Below the pieces are notes generated by a model, which did no database searches, was not told where the DNA came from, and saw only the letters and a list, made by a program, of their open reading frames with translations. Position numbers and translations under genes: made by a program. Source: Desulfovibrio sp. (GTDB lineage: Bacteria; Desulfobacterota; Desulfovibrionia; Desulfovibrionales; Desulfovibrionaceae). Taken from it: a stretch of DNA of 5,903 nt. Below are positions 1 through 5,896 of this stretch, piece by piece. Within the stretch, counting starts at the first letter, position 1, and each line of letters begins with the position of its first letter. The DNA lies in contig JAQVZK010000155.1 in NCBI GenBank assembly GCA_028708195.1, positions 1-5,903 on the forward strand. The letters are read 5' to 3'.

Positions 1-1
1 G

Positions 2-1501
2 CCCACACGCGGGGCCGCCCTGCGCAGGGGCTGGTTGTGCAATCTGGTCGGTGGCACGGCGGCTCTCTACTGGCTCAGCATGCCCGTGCACAACGTTGGC
101 GGTCTGCCCTGGCTTCTGGCTGTGCCCTGCGCCCTCCTCATTGCCGCCTGCATCGCCAGCGCAGGGGGGCTTTTTGCCCTGGCGGCACATGCGCTGCGCC
201 ACCGCCCCCCCTACATCTGGGCCGTAATGCTGGGCCTCTTATGGTATGTGCTTGAAGAAGTTTACGCACTGGCTCTGGGCTTTCCCTGGCTGGAACTTTC
301 TGGAGCGCTGGCCGCGTGGCCCCTGCTGGTGCAGGCTGCCGACACCGTGGGAGCTTACGGCCTGTCGGGCATATGGGTGATGGCGGCTCTCTGGTGTGGC
401 CTGGCCTTTCTTCCCCACCCTCTCGCGGGCACGGCCGGAGCAGCCCCGGGCAAGCCAGGCAAAGCAACACCGACCTCCCAAGCCGGAAAACGTCCGTGGC
501 GGCCCGCCTGCCTGGTTTGCGGCCTGCTCACTGCTGGCCTGCTGTTGGGCTATGGCGCGTTGCGGCTGCACCAGCAGCCCCTTGAGGTCGCCCCCACAGG
601 GCCACAAAGCGTGCAGGCCCTGTTTGTGGAAGGCAATGTAGACCAAAATCAGAAATGGCTGCCCGCCTTTCAACGCCAAATCGTGGACCTGTACCTGAGC
701 CTCACATATGACGCGCTGGCGCAAAGGCCCGGCGAGCGGCCCCTGATCATCTGGCCCGAAACGGCCCTGCCCTTCTTTTTTGAGACCAATTTACTGCATT
801 CGCCCCGCGTAAAGCAGTTGCCCGCTGTTACTGGCAGCCCGCTGCTTGTGGGCGCACCTGGCCTTGAGCCCCGCGCGGGTAAAAAAGTGCCCGATATTTT
901 CAACCGCGCCTTTCTGCTGACGCCGCCAAACGGTGCCATAGCCGCCCATTATGATAAAGAACACCTTGTACCCTTTGGCGAATATTTGCCCGAGTGGCTC
1001 AATTTTGGTTTTCTTGAAGCCCTGCTGCAAGGCGTTGGCGTCTACCAGACAGGCACGGCCATTGCGCCTTTGCGCTACGACAACCTTGCCCTGGGCATGC
1101 TTATTTGCTATGAAGGTATTTTTCCCTGGTTAGCCCAGGCGCGCGTAGAAAATGGTGCAAATATTCTGGTTGATATCAGCAACGATGGCTGGTTTGGCGC
1201 CACACCGGCACCCCGCCAGCACCTGTATCTGACAGCGTTGCGCGCTCTTGAGCAAAACCGCTGGATATTACGCGGCACCAACACCGGTATTTCTGCGGTG
1301 GTAGACAGCCGTGGCCGCCTGACCATGCGCGGCATCCAGTTCAGGGAACAGGCCCTCTGGGGCCGTGCGGCGCTTGAAAGCGCCCCCAGTTTGTACCACA
1401 AGCTTTGGCCCTGGCCACTGCCAGTGGCTGTGGCTCTGCTGATCGGCCTGTTTTTATGGGCTCCGGCCGGCAAGGCAAGGCACAAAGCCGTAGCGCCATA
1501 A
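2..1501 (+). CDS. lnt: Apolipoprotein N-acyltransferase Lnt, 5'-truncated by window edge
   Basis: Lnt is the inner-membrane enzyme that transfers an acyl chain from phospholipid to the N-terminal cysteine of diacylglyceryl lipoproteins, the last step of lipoprotein maturation. The frame is open to the first base, and the codons before the TTG at 35 (ending RRGW) continue the family's N-terminal pattern. That TTG is therefore internal and the true start lies upstream. 499 residues are visible, against about 510 for the E. coli protein. Several hydrophobic segments come first, then a nitrilase-fold domain, then a final membrane segment near nt 1408-1470. The catalytic triad is complete: Glu in WPETALP (nt 758-760), Lys in YDKEHLVPFGEYLP (956-958) and Cys in ICYEG (1106-1108). 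The NDGWFG motif follows. A Gly/Pro/Lys-rich hydrophilic stretch near nt 412-512 interrupts the membrane part. The gene ends in TAA, 99 bases before prfB. Confidence 0.95.
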   Translation, partial: PTRGAALRRGWLCNLVGGTAALYWLSMPVHNVGGLPWLLAVPCALLIAACIASAGGLFALAAHALRHRPPYIWAVMLGLLWYVLEEVYALALGFPWLELSGALAAWPLLVQAADTVGAYGLSGIWVMAALWCGLAFLPHPLAGTAGAAPGKPGKATPTSQAGKRPWRPACLVCGLLTAGLLLGYGALRLHQQPLEVAPTGPQSVQALFVEGNVDQNQKWLPAFQRQIVDLYLSLTYDALAQRPGERPLIIWPETALPFFFETNLLHSPRVKQLPAVTGSPLLVGAPGLEPRAGKKVPDIFNRAFLLTPPNGAIAAHYDKEHLVPFGEYLPEWLNFGFLEALLQGVGVYQTGTAIAPLRYDNLALGMLICYEGIFPWLAQARVENGANILVDISNDGWFGATPAPRQHLYLTALRALEQNRWILRGTNTGISAVVDSRGRLTMRGIQFREQALWGRAALESAPSLYHKLWPWPLPVAVALLIGLFLWAPAGKARHKAVAP

Positions 1502-1504
1502 TCC

Positions 1505-1539
1505 GTGGGGGCGCAGTTTGTGCCCCACCATATATATTT
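1505..1539 (+). terminator. Possible weak terminator or processing hairpin after lnt
   Basis: Four bases after the lnt stop, GTGGGG (1505-1510) pairs with CCCCAC (1523-1528). The stem can extend inward by four more pairs (CGCA/TGTG, one of them G-T) if G1511 bulges. An AT-rich run without a real T tract follows (1530-1539). This could be a weak intrinsic terminator for lnt or a processing or stability hairpin in an lnt-prfB transcript. The missing U tract keeps confidence low. Confidence 0.35.
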
Positions 1540-1600
1540 CTGGCGGCAGGATGGCCGCAACCGGCAATGCCCGGCCTCACTTTCAACCAACTGACCAACC

Positions 1601-2714
1601 ATGCTGCAACTTTCAGATCTTCGTGCCGCCTGCAATCCCCTTACGCAACGCTTTTCCTCACTTTGGGGGCGGCTTTGACGTTGCGGGCAGTGAAAAAAGG
1701 CTGCAGGCCATAGAAACGGAAATTTCACGCCCTGGGGCTTGGGACAAGCCTGAAGCTCTTACGCCAATTCTTCAGGAAAAACGTCGTCTTGAAGACGAAG
1801 TCAGCCGTCTGAACAAGCTCAAGACCTGCCACGACGACATGACCGAATGGCTGGCTCTTGCCGCAGAAAATGAAGACCCCGAAGCCCTCGAATCTCTGGC
1901 ACATCAGCAAAAACAGCTGGCCGCCCTGCTGGACGAGACAGAGCTTGTGATGCTGCTTTCCTCCGAGGAAGACAGCCAGGACGCCATACTGGAAATACAC
2001 CCCGGCGCTGGCGGCACAGAATCTCAGGACTGGGCCGAAATGCTTCTGCGCATGTATACCCGCTGGGCCGCTGACCACGACTGCAAAATTGAAGAGATGG
2101 ATTATCTGCCCGGTGACGAAGCGGGCATCAAAAGCGTTACCCTGCGCATATCCGGCCCCCACGCCTTTGGCTTTCTTAAAAGCGAGCGTGGCATCCACCG
2201 GCTCATCCGCATTTCTCCTTTTGACTCCTCGGGCCGCAGGCATACGTCCTTCGCCTCGGTGGACGTCATTCCCGATGCTGGCGATGATATTGAACTGGAT
2301 ATCAAAGAGGCCGATCTGCGCGTGGATATTTTTCGCTCCAGCGGCCCCGGCGGCCAGAGCGTTAACACCACAAGCTCGGCTGTGCGCATTACCCACATTC
2401 CCACGGGCATTTCCGCACAGTGCCAGAATGAAAAATCACAGCACCACAACAAGGAAACGGCCATGCGCGTCTTGCGTGCCCGCCTTTACAATATGGAGCT
2501 TGAAAAACGCGAGGCAGCGCGGCAGGCCCAGTATGCCGGCAAGGACGCCATAGCGTTCGGCAGTCAGATACGCACCTATACCCTGCAGCCGTACCGCCTG
2601 GTCAAAGACCACCGCACCGGCACAGAAGTAGGTGATGTGGATTCGGTTCTTGACGGTCATATCGACGCCTTTCAACACGATTACCTCCTGTACCGGCATG
2701 AGCAGCAACGCTGA
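1601..2714 (+). CDS. prfB: Peptide chain release factor 2 (RF2), programmed +1 frameshift
   Basis: RF2 recognises UGA and UAA stop codons and triggers peptide release on the ribosome. The gene is join(1601..1675,1677..2714), giving 370 residues against 365 in E. coli. Translation from ATG 1601 gives 25 codons up to CTT, then an in-frame TGA at 1676-1678. A +1 shift continues as DVAGSEKRL into the main body. The anticodon-like SPF lies at residues 205-207 (nt 2214-2222) and the catalytic GGQ at 250-252 (nt 2349-2357), the same numbers as in E. coli, which supports both the start and the shift. A frame open from 1518 joins the body without shifting, but its N-terminus does not look like RF2. 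No clear Shine-Dalgarno precedes ATG 1601. The 3' end overlaps the next gene by 17 bases. Expected regulation is autogenous: scarce RF2 favours shifting and therefore synthesis. Confidence 0.96.
1664..1679 (+). promoter_or_regulatory. RF2 programmed +1 frameshift site
   Basis: The sequence TGGGGGCGGCTTTGAC has the three known elements of the RF2 recoding site. These are a Shine-Dalgarno-like G run (1665-1669), exactly three bases of spacing, and the slippery CTT followed by TGA and C. The E. coli site is AGGGGGTATCTTTGAC, so spacing and the CTT-TGA-C core are identical. A ribosome stalled at TGA slips from CTT to TTT and continues with GAC at 1677. Confidence 0.95.
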
Positions 2715-3516
2715 ACTCGAAGCCTTGGCGCGAGAACTGCTTGCCCTGCGCAAGACAGGCTCCCAGGCGGACGAAGCCCGGTTTGCTGACCAGTTGACGC
2801 CCACTGTTCTCGTGGCGCGCCTTTTGTCCGGCTTCAGCCCTGACCGCTGGCAAGACTTCTGCCGCGATTACGCTGAAAGCCGCTGGTGCGTGCTGCCTGT
2901 GGGAAGTACGGACCAGCCGGACTTTGCCCCTCTTCAGCCCGAAATTCCAACGCAGATGGGCAATGTTCTCATTGGCAGACTTTTTATGGACCAGATCCAG
3001 CGCGAAGTATTACGCTTTTCGCGTTCAGGTGGCGACCTCAGCCTAGTTTACGCCGATCTGCCCCAAAGGGATGCACTGTTCGGCCAGTTGGGGCGCGCGC
3101 CCGTGGATCAACTTGATGCGGCGCTGGCTGCCAGCCTGCGTGAACACAGCGAAGCCTGCGACAGCATGAGCCATGTGGCAGAAGGGCGCTATGCCCTGCT
3201 GCTGCCGGGCGTGGGCCAGTTGCGGGCACGGCTTATAGCCGACCAGATACAAAAAACGTTTACAGCGCAGGTTGCATTGCGCGCCGAGGCCCTCATAAAG
3301 GACGCCCCCCACTGCGCTCTTGGCATTGCCTGCATTAATCCAGGAAATGGAACCTCTGCCCAGTTTCTGATGAGCCAGGCTGAAGGCGCCCTGCAAAGCG
3401 CGCTACAGCAAAGCCCGGGGCATATCTGCCTTGCAGGCAGCGCAAGCCTGGAGGAAAGGGCGAGCCTTGTCCATTCCAGCGAAAAACGCTTTCTTTTTTT
3501 CGGGAGAAATAACTGA
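2698..3516 (+). CDS. Degenerate GGDEF-domain protein
   Basis: This is a 272-residue soluble protein with no signal peptide or membrane segment. Residues 1 to about 86 match no family I recognise. Residues from about 87 to 245 follow the GGDEF (diguanylate cyclase) layout: an opening helix ending in arginine-rich sequence, a strand with Asp120 (SLVYADL) at the usual metal-binding place, a helix with DQLDAALAASL, the core hairpin YALLLPG, and a late CALGIAC strand. The signature reads AEGRY (161-165) instead of GGDEF, and no RxxD inhibitory-site motif sits just before it. Cyclase activity is therefore unlikely; a binding or scaffold role is inferred. ATG 2698 is chosen because it lies inside the prfB end and starts a well-formed helix, although no good Shine-Dalgarno is visible. 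Translation probably depends on coupling to prfB. An in-frame ATG at 2632 is a less likely alternative. The stop overlaps the next start by one base (TGATG). Confidence 0.8.
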   Translation: MSSNAELEALARELLALRKTGSQADEARFADQLTPTVLVARLLSGFSPDRWQDFCRDYAESRWCVLPVGSTDQPDFAPLQPEIPTQMGNVLIGRLFMDQIQREVLRFSRSGGDLSLVYADLPQRDALFGQLGRAPVDQLDAALAASLREHSEACDSMSHVAEGRYALLLPGVGQLRARLIADQIQKTFTAQVALRAEALIKDAPHCALGIACINPGNGTSAQFLMSQAEGALQSALQQSPGHICLAGSASLEERASLVHSSEKRFLFFGRNN

Positions 3517-4328
3517 TGGCAAACAAAACCTTGAGCGTCGTTCTGTTGAGCGGCAAAGGGGGCGTTGGCAAAACCAACATTTCACTCAACCTCTCCTGCG
3601 CACTGTTTCAGATGGGTTTCAAAAACATGCTTATGGACTGTGATCTGGGGTTGGCCAACCTTGACGTGCTGCTGGGCATAACGCCCGATGGCAACCTCCA
3701 GAACGCTTTGCTTGGCGAAGCGCAGGTCAGCGATGTGCTGTACAAGGTGGAGCCTGATGGCTTCGACGTGCTGCCCGCCGCCTCCGGCGTGCCCGAACTT
3801 ACCGAATTGCAGCCCGACATGCGCGACCTGCTGCTGGCCCGGCTCGAGCCAGAGCTTGACAAGTACGATTACGTTTTTATGGATGTGGGCGCGGGTATCT
3901 CGGGCACAGTGCAAACCTTTGCCGCAATGGCGGCCATGCGCATTGTGGTCATCACCCCCGAACCCACGTCCCTGACCGACAGCTATGCCCTTATCAAGGT
4001 GCTCAATGCCCGCTACGGGCTGCGGGACTTCATGGTCATCGTCAACCAGGCCGCCTCCGCCAGCGAAGCCAAGTCTGCCTTTGAAAAGCTGCACGGGGCC
4101 TGTCGACACTTTTTGCACCTCGAACCCGTCCTGCTCGGCCACATACGCATCGATAAAAAATTGCCTGAAGCTGTGTGCCGCCAGCAACCCCTCATGAAAT
4201 ACGCCCCCGGCTGTCCCGCTGCCCAGGATATACAGACCCTTGCCTCGCGCCTGCAGAGGCTGCGCCTGGGCATGGCCGACTGGCTGGCCCCGCGCAAAAT
4301 TCTGCAACCTACCCCCGCCAAAGAATAA
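3516..4328 (+). CDS. FlhG/MinD-family P-loop ATPase
   Basis: This 270-residue ATPase belongs to the ParA/MinD (SIMIBI) class, whose members dimerise with ATP to place structures such as flagella, division sites or polar complexes. It has a deviant Walker A, KGGVGKT (residues 14-20), with the signature Lys14. Next come DCDLGLANLD (41-50) and MDVGAGIS (122-129), a form typical of FlhG/YlxH/FleN rather than MinD. TPEPTSLTDSYALIK (147-161) is also FlhG-like. A basic, leucine-rich helix near residues 243-258 could bind membrane. The protein begins almost directly at the P-loop strand and lacks the DQAxxLR-type helix with which FlhG stimulates FlhF; no flhF is present. The start is supported by GGGAG at 3502-3506, nine bases before ATG, and by the one-base overlap with the upstream GGDEF-like gene. 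Family assignment is firm. The exact role is open, so no gene symbol is given. Confidence 0.9.
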   Translation: MANKTLSVVLLSGKGGVGKTNISLNLSCALFQMGFKNMLMDCDLGLANLDVLLGITPDGNLQNALLGEAQVSDVLYKVEPDGFDVLPAASGVPELTELQPDMRDLLLARLEPELDKYDYVFMDVGAGISGTVQTFAAMAAMRIVVITPEPTSLTDSYALIKVLNARYGLRDFMVIVNQAASASEAKSAFEKLHGACRHFLHLEPVLLGHIRIDKKLPEAVCRQQPLMKYAPGCPAAQDIQTLASRLQRLRLGMADWLAPRKILQPTPAKE

Positions 4329-4379
4329 AGAAGAACGTGAAAAGCCTTCGTGGACTGTTTACCTTGTTGCATAAAAGGT

Positions 4380-4408
4380 ATAGGCTTGAATTAGTAATAA
4401 ATGCCTAT
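4380..4408. promoter_or_regulatory. 29-base dyad, candidate operator
   Basis: ATAGGC (4380-4385) and GCCTAT (4403-4408) are perfect inverted repeats. ATTA (4390-4393) and TAAT (4395-4398) form a second inverted pair. Both share the same centre, G4394. Overall 11 of 14 position pairs are complementary. The AT-rich centre and 29-base span suit a dimeric DNA-binding protein better than an RNA hairpin. It lies about 150 bases before the HU-like start and overlaps a weak -10 candidate. Operator function is inferred. Confidence 0.4.
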
Positions 4409-4550
4409 CGTTGAATCATTTAACATTCAGACTTTGAAACGCGTGGGCGGCCCAAGGCGAACCAAAAAATTGCCAACAATACCGCAATGATCGTAAGACC
4501 AACTCTCTCGTTTCAGGCAGAATGCTTTTGTGGGCAACATAACGAGTTAC

Positions 4551-4555
4551 GGAGG
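4551..4555 (+). promoter_or_regulatory. Ribosome binding site of HU/IHF-like gene
   Basis: GGAGG sits four bases before ATG 4560. It rules against the in-frame upstream GTG at 4530, which would add ten residues that the family lacks. Confidence 0.8.
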
Positions 4556-4559
4556 CGTG

Positions 4560-4835
4560 ATGAACAAAAGCGAACTTATCAAGGCGCTGGCCGACGAAAC
4601 CAATATCCCCTTTGATGATGCGTCAATGGTGGTAAACACCTTTTTTGACGCCATGAAACAGTCTCTTCTTGCTGGCGAACGCATTGAAATCCGCGGCTTT
4701 GGCAGTTTTAAAATTAAAGAGTATGAGGGCTATGCTGGCCGCAACCCCAAAACTGGGGAAAGCGTCAGCGTATCTTCAAAACGTCTGCCCTTTTTTCGCG
4801 CTGGCAAGGAATTGAAAGAATTTATCAATCAATAG
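4560..4835 (+). CDS. HU/IHF-family nucleoid DNA-binding protein
   Basis: This is a 91-residue histone-like protein of the usual HU/IHF length. It works as a dimer that bends DNA and organises the nucleoid. The N-terminal helical part (MNKSELIKALADET onward) is followed by the conserved GFGSF (residues 46-50). The DNA-clasping arm carries GRNPKTG, with the intercalating proline at residue 63 as in HU. The C-terminal FFRAGKELKEF (78-88) closes the fold. Features of HU and of the IHF subunits are mixed: RNPKTGE resembles IHF, while FRAGK resembles HU. The sequence alone does not decide between them. The start at ATG 4560 is fixed by GGAGG and by family length. The gene is separated by 231 bases from the ATPase gene, so it probably has its own promoter, and by 114 hairpin-rich bases from dapA. 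Confidence 0.93.
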   Translation: MNKSELIKALADETNIPFDDASMVVNTFFDAMKQSLLAGERIEIRGFGSFKIKEYEGYAGRNPKTGESVSVSSKRLPFFRAGKELKEFINQ

Positions 4836-4850
4836 GCATAGTTGCATAAC

Positions 4851-4863
4851 GCGGCCGTGCCGC
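4851..4863 (+). other. Small hairpin, first of three before dapA
   Basis: GCGGC (4851-4855) and GCCGC (4859-4863) form a perfect five-pair stem with a three-base loop, 15 bases after the HU-like stop. Taken alone it is weak evidence. It gains weight only because two further hairpins follow in the same gap. Confidence 0.4.
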
Positions 4864-4870
4864 ATTTCGA

Positions 4871-4912
4871 GCCGAACGGCATGAGGGCTTGCCCTCATTC
4901 TCGGCGTTCGGC
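4871..4912 (+). terminator. Two-part hairpin between HU-like gene and dapA; possible terminator without T tract
   Basis: An outer stem pairs GCCGAACG (4871-4878) with CGTTCGGC (4905-4912). An inner stem pairs ATGAGGGC (4881-4888) with GCCCTCAT (4891-4898) around TT. A two-base and a six-base side form an internal loop between the stems. That makes 16 perfect pairs in 42 bases. No T tract follows, so ordinary intrinsic termination is doubtful. It may protect the 3' end of the HU-like mRNA, attenuate read-through into dapA, or be a dispersed palindromic repeat. Confidence 0.55.
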
Positions 4913-4921
4913 CATCCATAA

Positions 4922-4936
4922 GCGCGCAGGGCGCGC
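4922..4936 (+). other. GC-only hairpin directly before the dapA ribosome binding site
   Basis: GCGCGC (4922-4927) pairs with GCGCGC (4931-4936) around AGG, and the downstream arm ends one base before the dapA Shine-Dalgarno (4938-4944). If stable, it could sterically affect ribosome loading. Alternating GC also arises easily in GC-rich DNA, so function is uncertain. Confidence 0.4.
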
Positions 4937-4937
4937 C

Positions 4938-4944
4938 AAGGAGA
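4938..4944 (+). promoter_or_regulatory. Ribosome binding site of dapA
   Basis: AAGGAGA lies five bases before ATG 4950. It selects this start over the in-frame ATG at 4842, whose extra 36 residues run through the hairpins and match nothing in the DapA family. Confidence 0.9.
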
Positions 4945-4949
4945 CAGTC

Positions 4950-5828
4950 ATGCTGTTTTTCGGTGCTATGACAGCGCTTGTTACCCCTTTCAAGAACAAC
5001 GCACTCGACGAAGAAGCCTACCGAAACTTCATCGAATTCCAGATCACTGAAGGCATCCACGGCCTGGTGCCCTGCGGCACGACCGGTGAGTCCGCCACCC
5101 TCAGCCATGAGGAACACGAAAGGGTCATTGAAATTTGTATCGACCAGGCCAAGGGGCGCGTACCAGTCCTGGCCGGGGCCGGATCAAACAATACCATCGA
5201 AGCCATACGCCTGACCCGCTTTGCCAAAAAAGCCGGGGCCAACGGCGCACTGCTCATCACGCCCTATTACAACAAACCAACACAAGAAGGCCTGTACCAA
5301 CACTACAAGGCCATAGCAGAAGCTGTGGACATACCACTTGTGCCCTACAACGTGCCCGGGCGCACTGGCTGCAACTTGCTGCCCGAAACCCTCGCTCGCC
5401 TGACAAAAACCTTCTCACACATTGTGGGCGTCAAAGAAGCCACCGGCGACATGGCCCAGGGCAGCAAAACCCTGTCCAGCAACCCGGCCAGTTTCAGCGT
5501 GCTTTCAGGTGACGACTTCACTGCCCTGCCCCTTATGGCGCTGGGCGGCAAAGGCGTTATTTCTGTGACTTCCAACGTCGCTCCGGGCCTTATGGCAGCC
5601 ATGTGCAACGCCTTCAACAAGGGTGACGTGGCCGAGTCCGCCAGGATTCATCACCAGCTGTTCCCCCTGCATGAGGCCATGTTCTTTGAAAGTAACCCCA
5701 TCCCCGCCAAGACGGCCCTGAACCTCATGGGCAAGATGGAAGCCGAACTGCGCCTGCCCCTTTGCTCAATGGGGCAGCCCGCCAAAGAAAAACTCATCGC
5801 TGTTTTACGCCAGATGAAGCTTATATAA
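4950..5828 (+). CDS. dapA: 4-hydroxy-tetrahydrodipicolinate synthase DapA
   Basis: DapA condenses pyruvate with aspartate-semialdehyde in the cytoplasm, the first committed step towards diaminopimelate (peptidoglycan) and lysine. The 292 residues equal the E. coli length and form a single TIM-barrel. The Schiff-base lysine is Lys162 in GVKEATG (E. coli Lys161). Other active-site residues are Thr44-Thr45 in CGTTGES, Tyr107, Tyr133 in YNVPGRTG and Arg138. Residues known to bind inhibitory lysine in the E. coli enzyme are all present at the same numbers: Ser48, Ala49, His53, His56, Asn80, Glu84 and Tyr106. Feedback inhibition by lysine is therefore likely, though inferred. ATG 4950 follows AAGGAGA at five bases. 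The 114-base leader is too short for a lysine riboswitch but contains three hairpins. A strong terminator follows, so the transcript ends here. Confidence 0.97.
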   Translation: MLFFGAMTALVTPFKNNALDEEAYRNFIEFQITEGIHGLVPCGTTGESATLSHEEHERVIEICIDQAKGRVPVLAGAGSNNTIEAIRLTRFAKKAGANGALLITPYYNKPTQEGLYQHYKAIAEAVDIPLVPYNVPGRTGCNLLPETLARLTKTFSHIVGVKEATGDMAQGSKTLSSNPASFSVLSGDDFTALPLMALGGKGVISVTSNVAPGLMAAMCNAFNKGDVAESARIHHQLFPLHEAMFFESNPIPAKTALNLMGKMEAELRLPLCSMGQPAKEKLIAVLRQMKLI

Positions 5829-5857
5829 CCAGGCCCAACTGACCAAACATGATTTGC

Positions 5858-5896
5858 TAAACAAGAACCACCCGCCCTGCGGGTGGTTCTTGTTTA
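5858..5896 (+). terminator. Strong intrinsic terminator after dapA
   Basis: Bases 5858-5875 pair perfectly with 5879-5896: 18 base pairs around the loop CCT, GC-rich next to the loop (CCACCCGC/GCGGGTGG) and A/T-rich at the base. The descending arm ends in TTCTTGTTTA, giving a modest T-rich tail. The A-rich left arm supplies an equivalent tail on the other strand, so it could work in both directions. It begins 30 bases after the dapA stop. Confidence 0.9.

Larger units (their letters stand above)
4329..4559. other. Intergenic region upstream of HU/IHF-like gene
   Basis: This is the largest gap in the window and is AT-richer than its surroundings between about 4364 and 4436. No convincing terminator follows the ATPase gene. 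A possible sigma-70-like pair is TTTACC (4358-4363) and TATAGG (4379-4384), but its 15-base spacing and partial matches make it weak. A 29-base dyad at 4380-4408 overlaps that -10 candidate. A smaller inverted repeat, TGAAT (4412-4416) and ATTCA (4425-4429), follows. TTGAAT occurs twice, 25 bases apart (4386 and 4411). The region should hold the HU-like promoter, but I cannot place it firmly. Confidence 0.5.

Noticed and set aside
35..37. TTG as the start of lnt
   Set aside because: The same frame is open back to the window edge and the upstream residues fit the Lnt N-terminus, so the gene is truncated by the window.
1108..1728. Minus-strand open frame of 206 codons across the lnt-prfB junction
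   Set aside because: It overlaps conserved Lnt and RF2 coding sequence, shows no family features and no ribosome binding site.
1725..2396. Minus-strand open frame of 223 codons opposite prfB
   Set aside because: It is a shadow of GC-rich codon use in prfB, has no recognisable family and lies wholly within a well-identified gene.
3494..3500. Run of seven T near the end of the GGDEF-like gene as a slippage site
   Set aside because: It is a short homopolymer at the extreme 3' end; slippage would alter only the last few residues, and no alternative extension looks meaningful.
3582..4307. Minus-strand open frame of 241 codons opposite the ATPase gene
   Set aside because: It mirrors the ATPase coding frame; the composition (Gly/His/Gln-rich) is typical of antisense translation and no motif is present.
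4351..4371. Sigma-54 promoter (TGG followed by TTGCA)
   Set aside because: The GG and GC elements are separated by 15 bases instead of the required 10.
4470..4499. TTGCCA as a -35 element of an HU-like gene promoter
   Set aside because: No acceptable -10 hexamer lies 16-18 bases downstream; the best match, TAAGAC, has only three of six positions.
4836..4949. Lysine riboswitch before dapA
   Set aside because: The leader is only 114 bases and its simple stacked hairpins do not match the larger multi-helix lysine aptamer.
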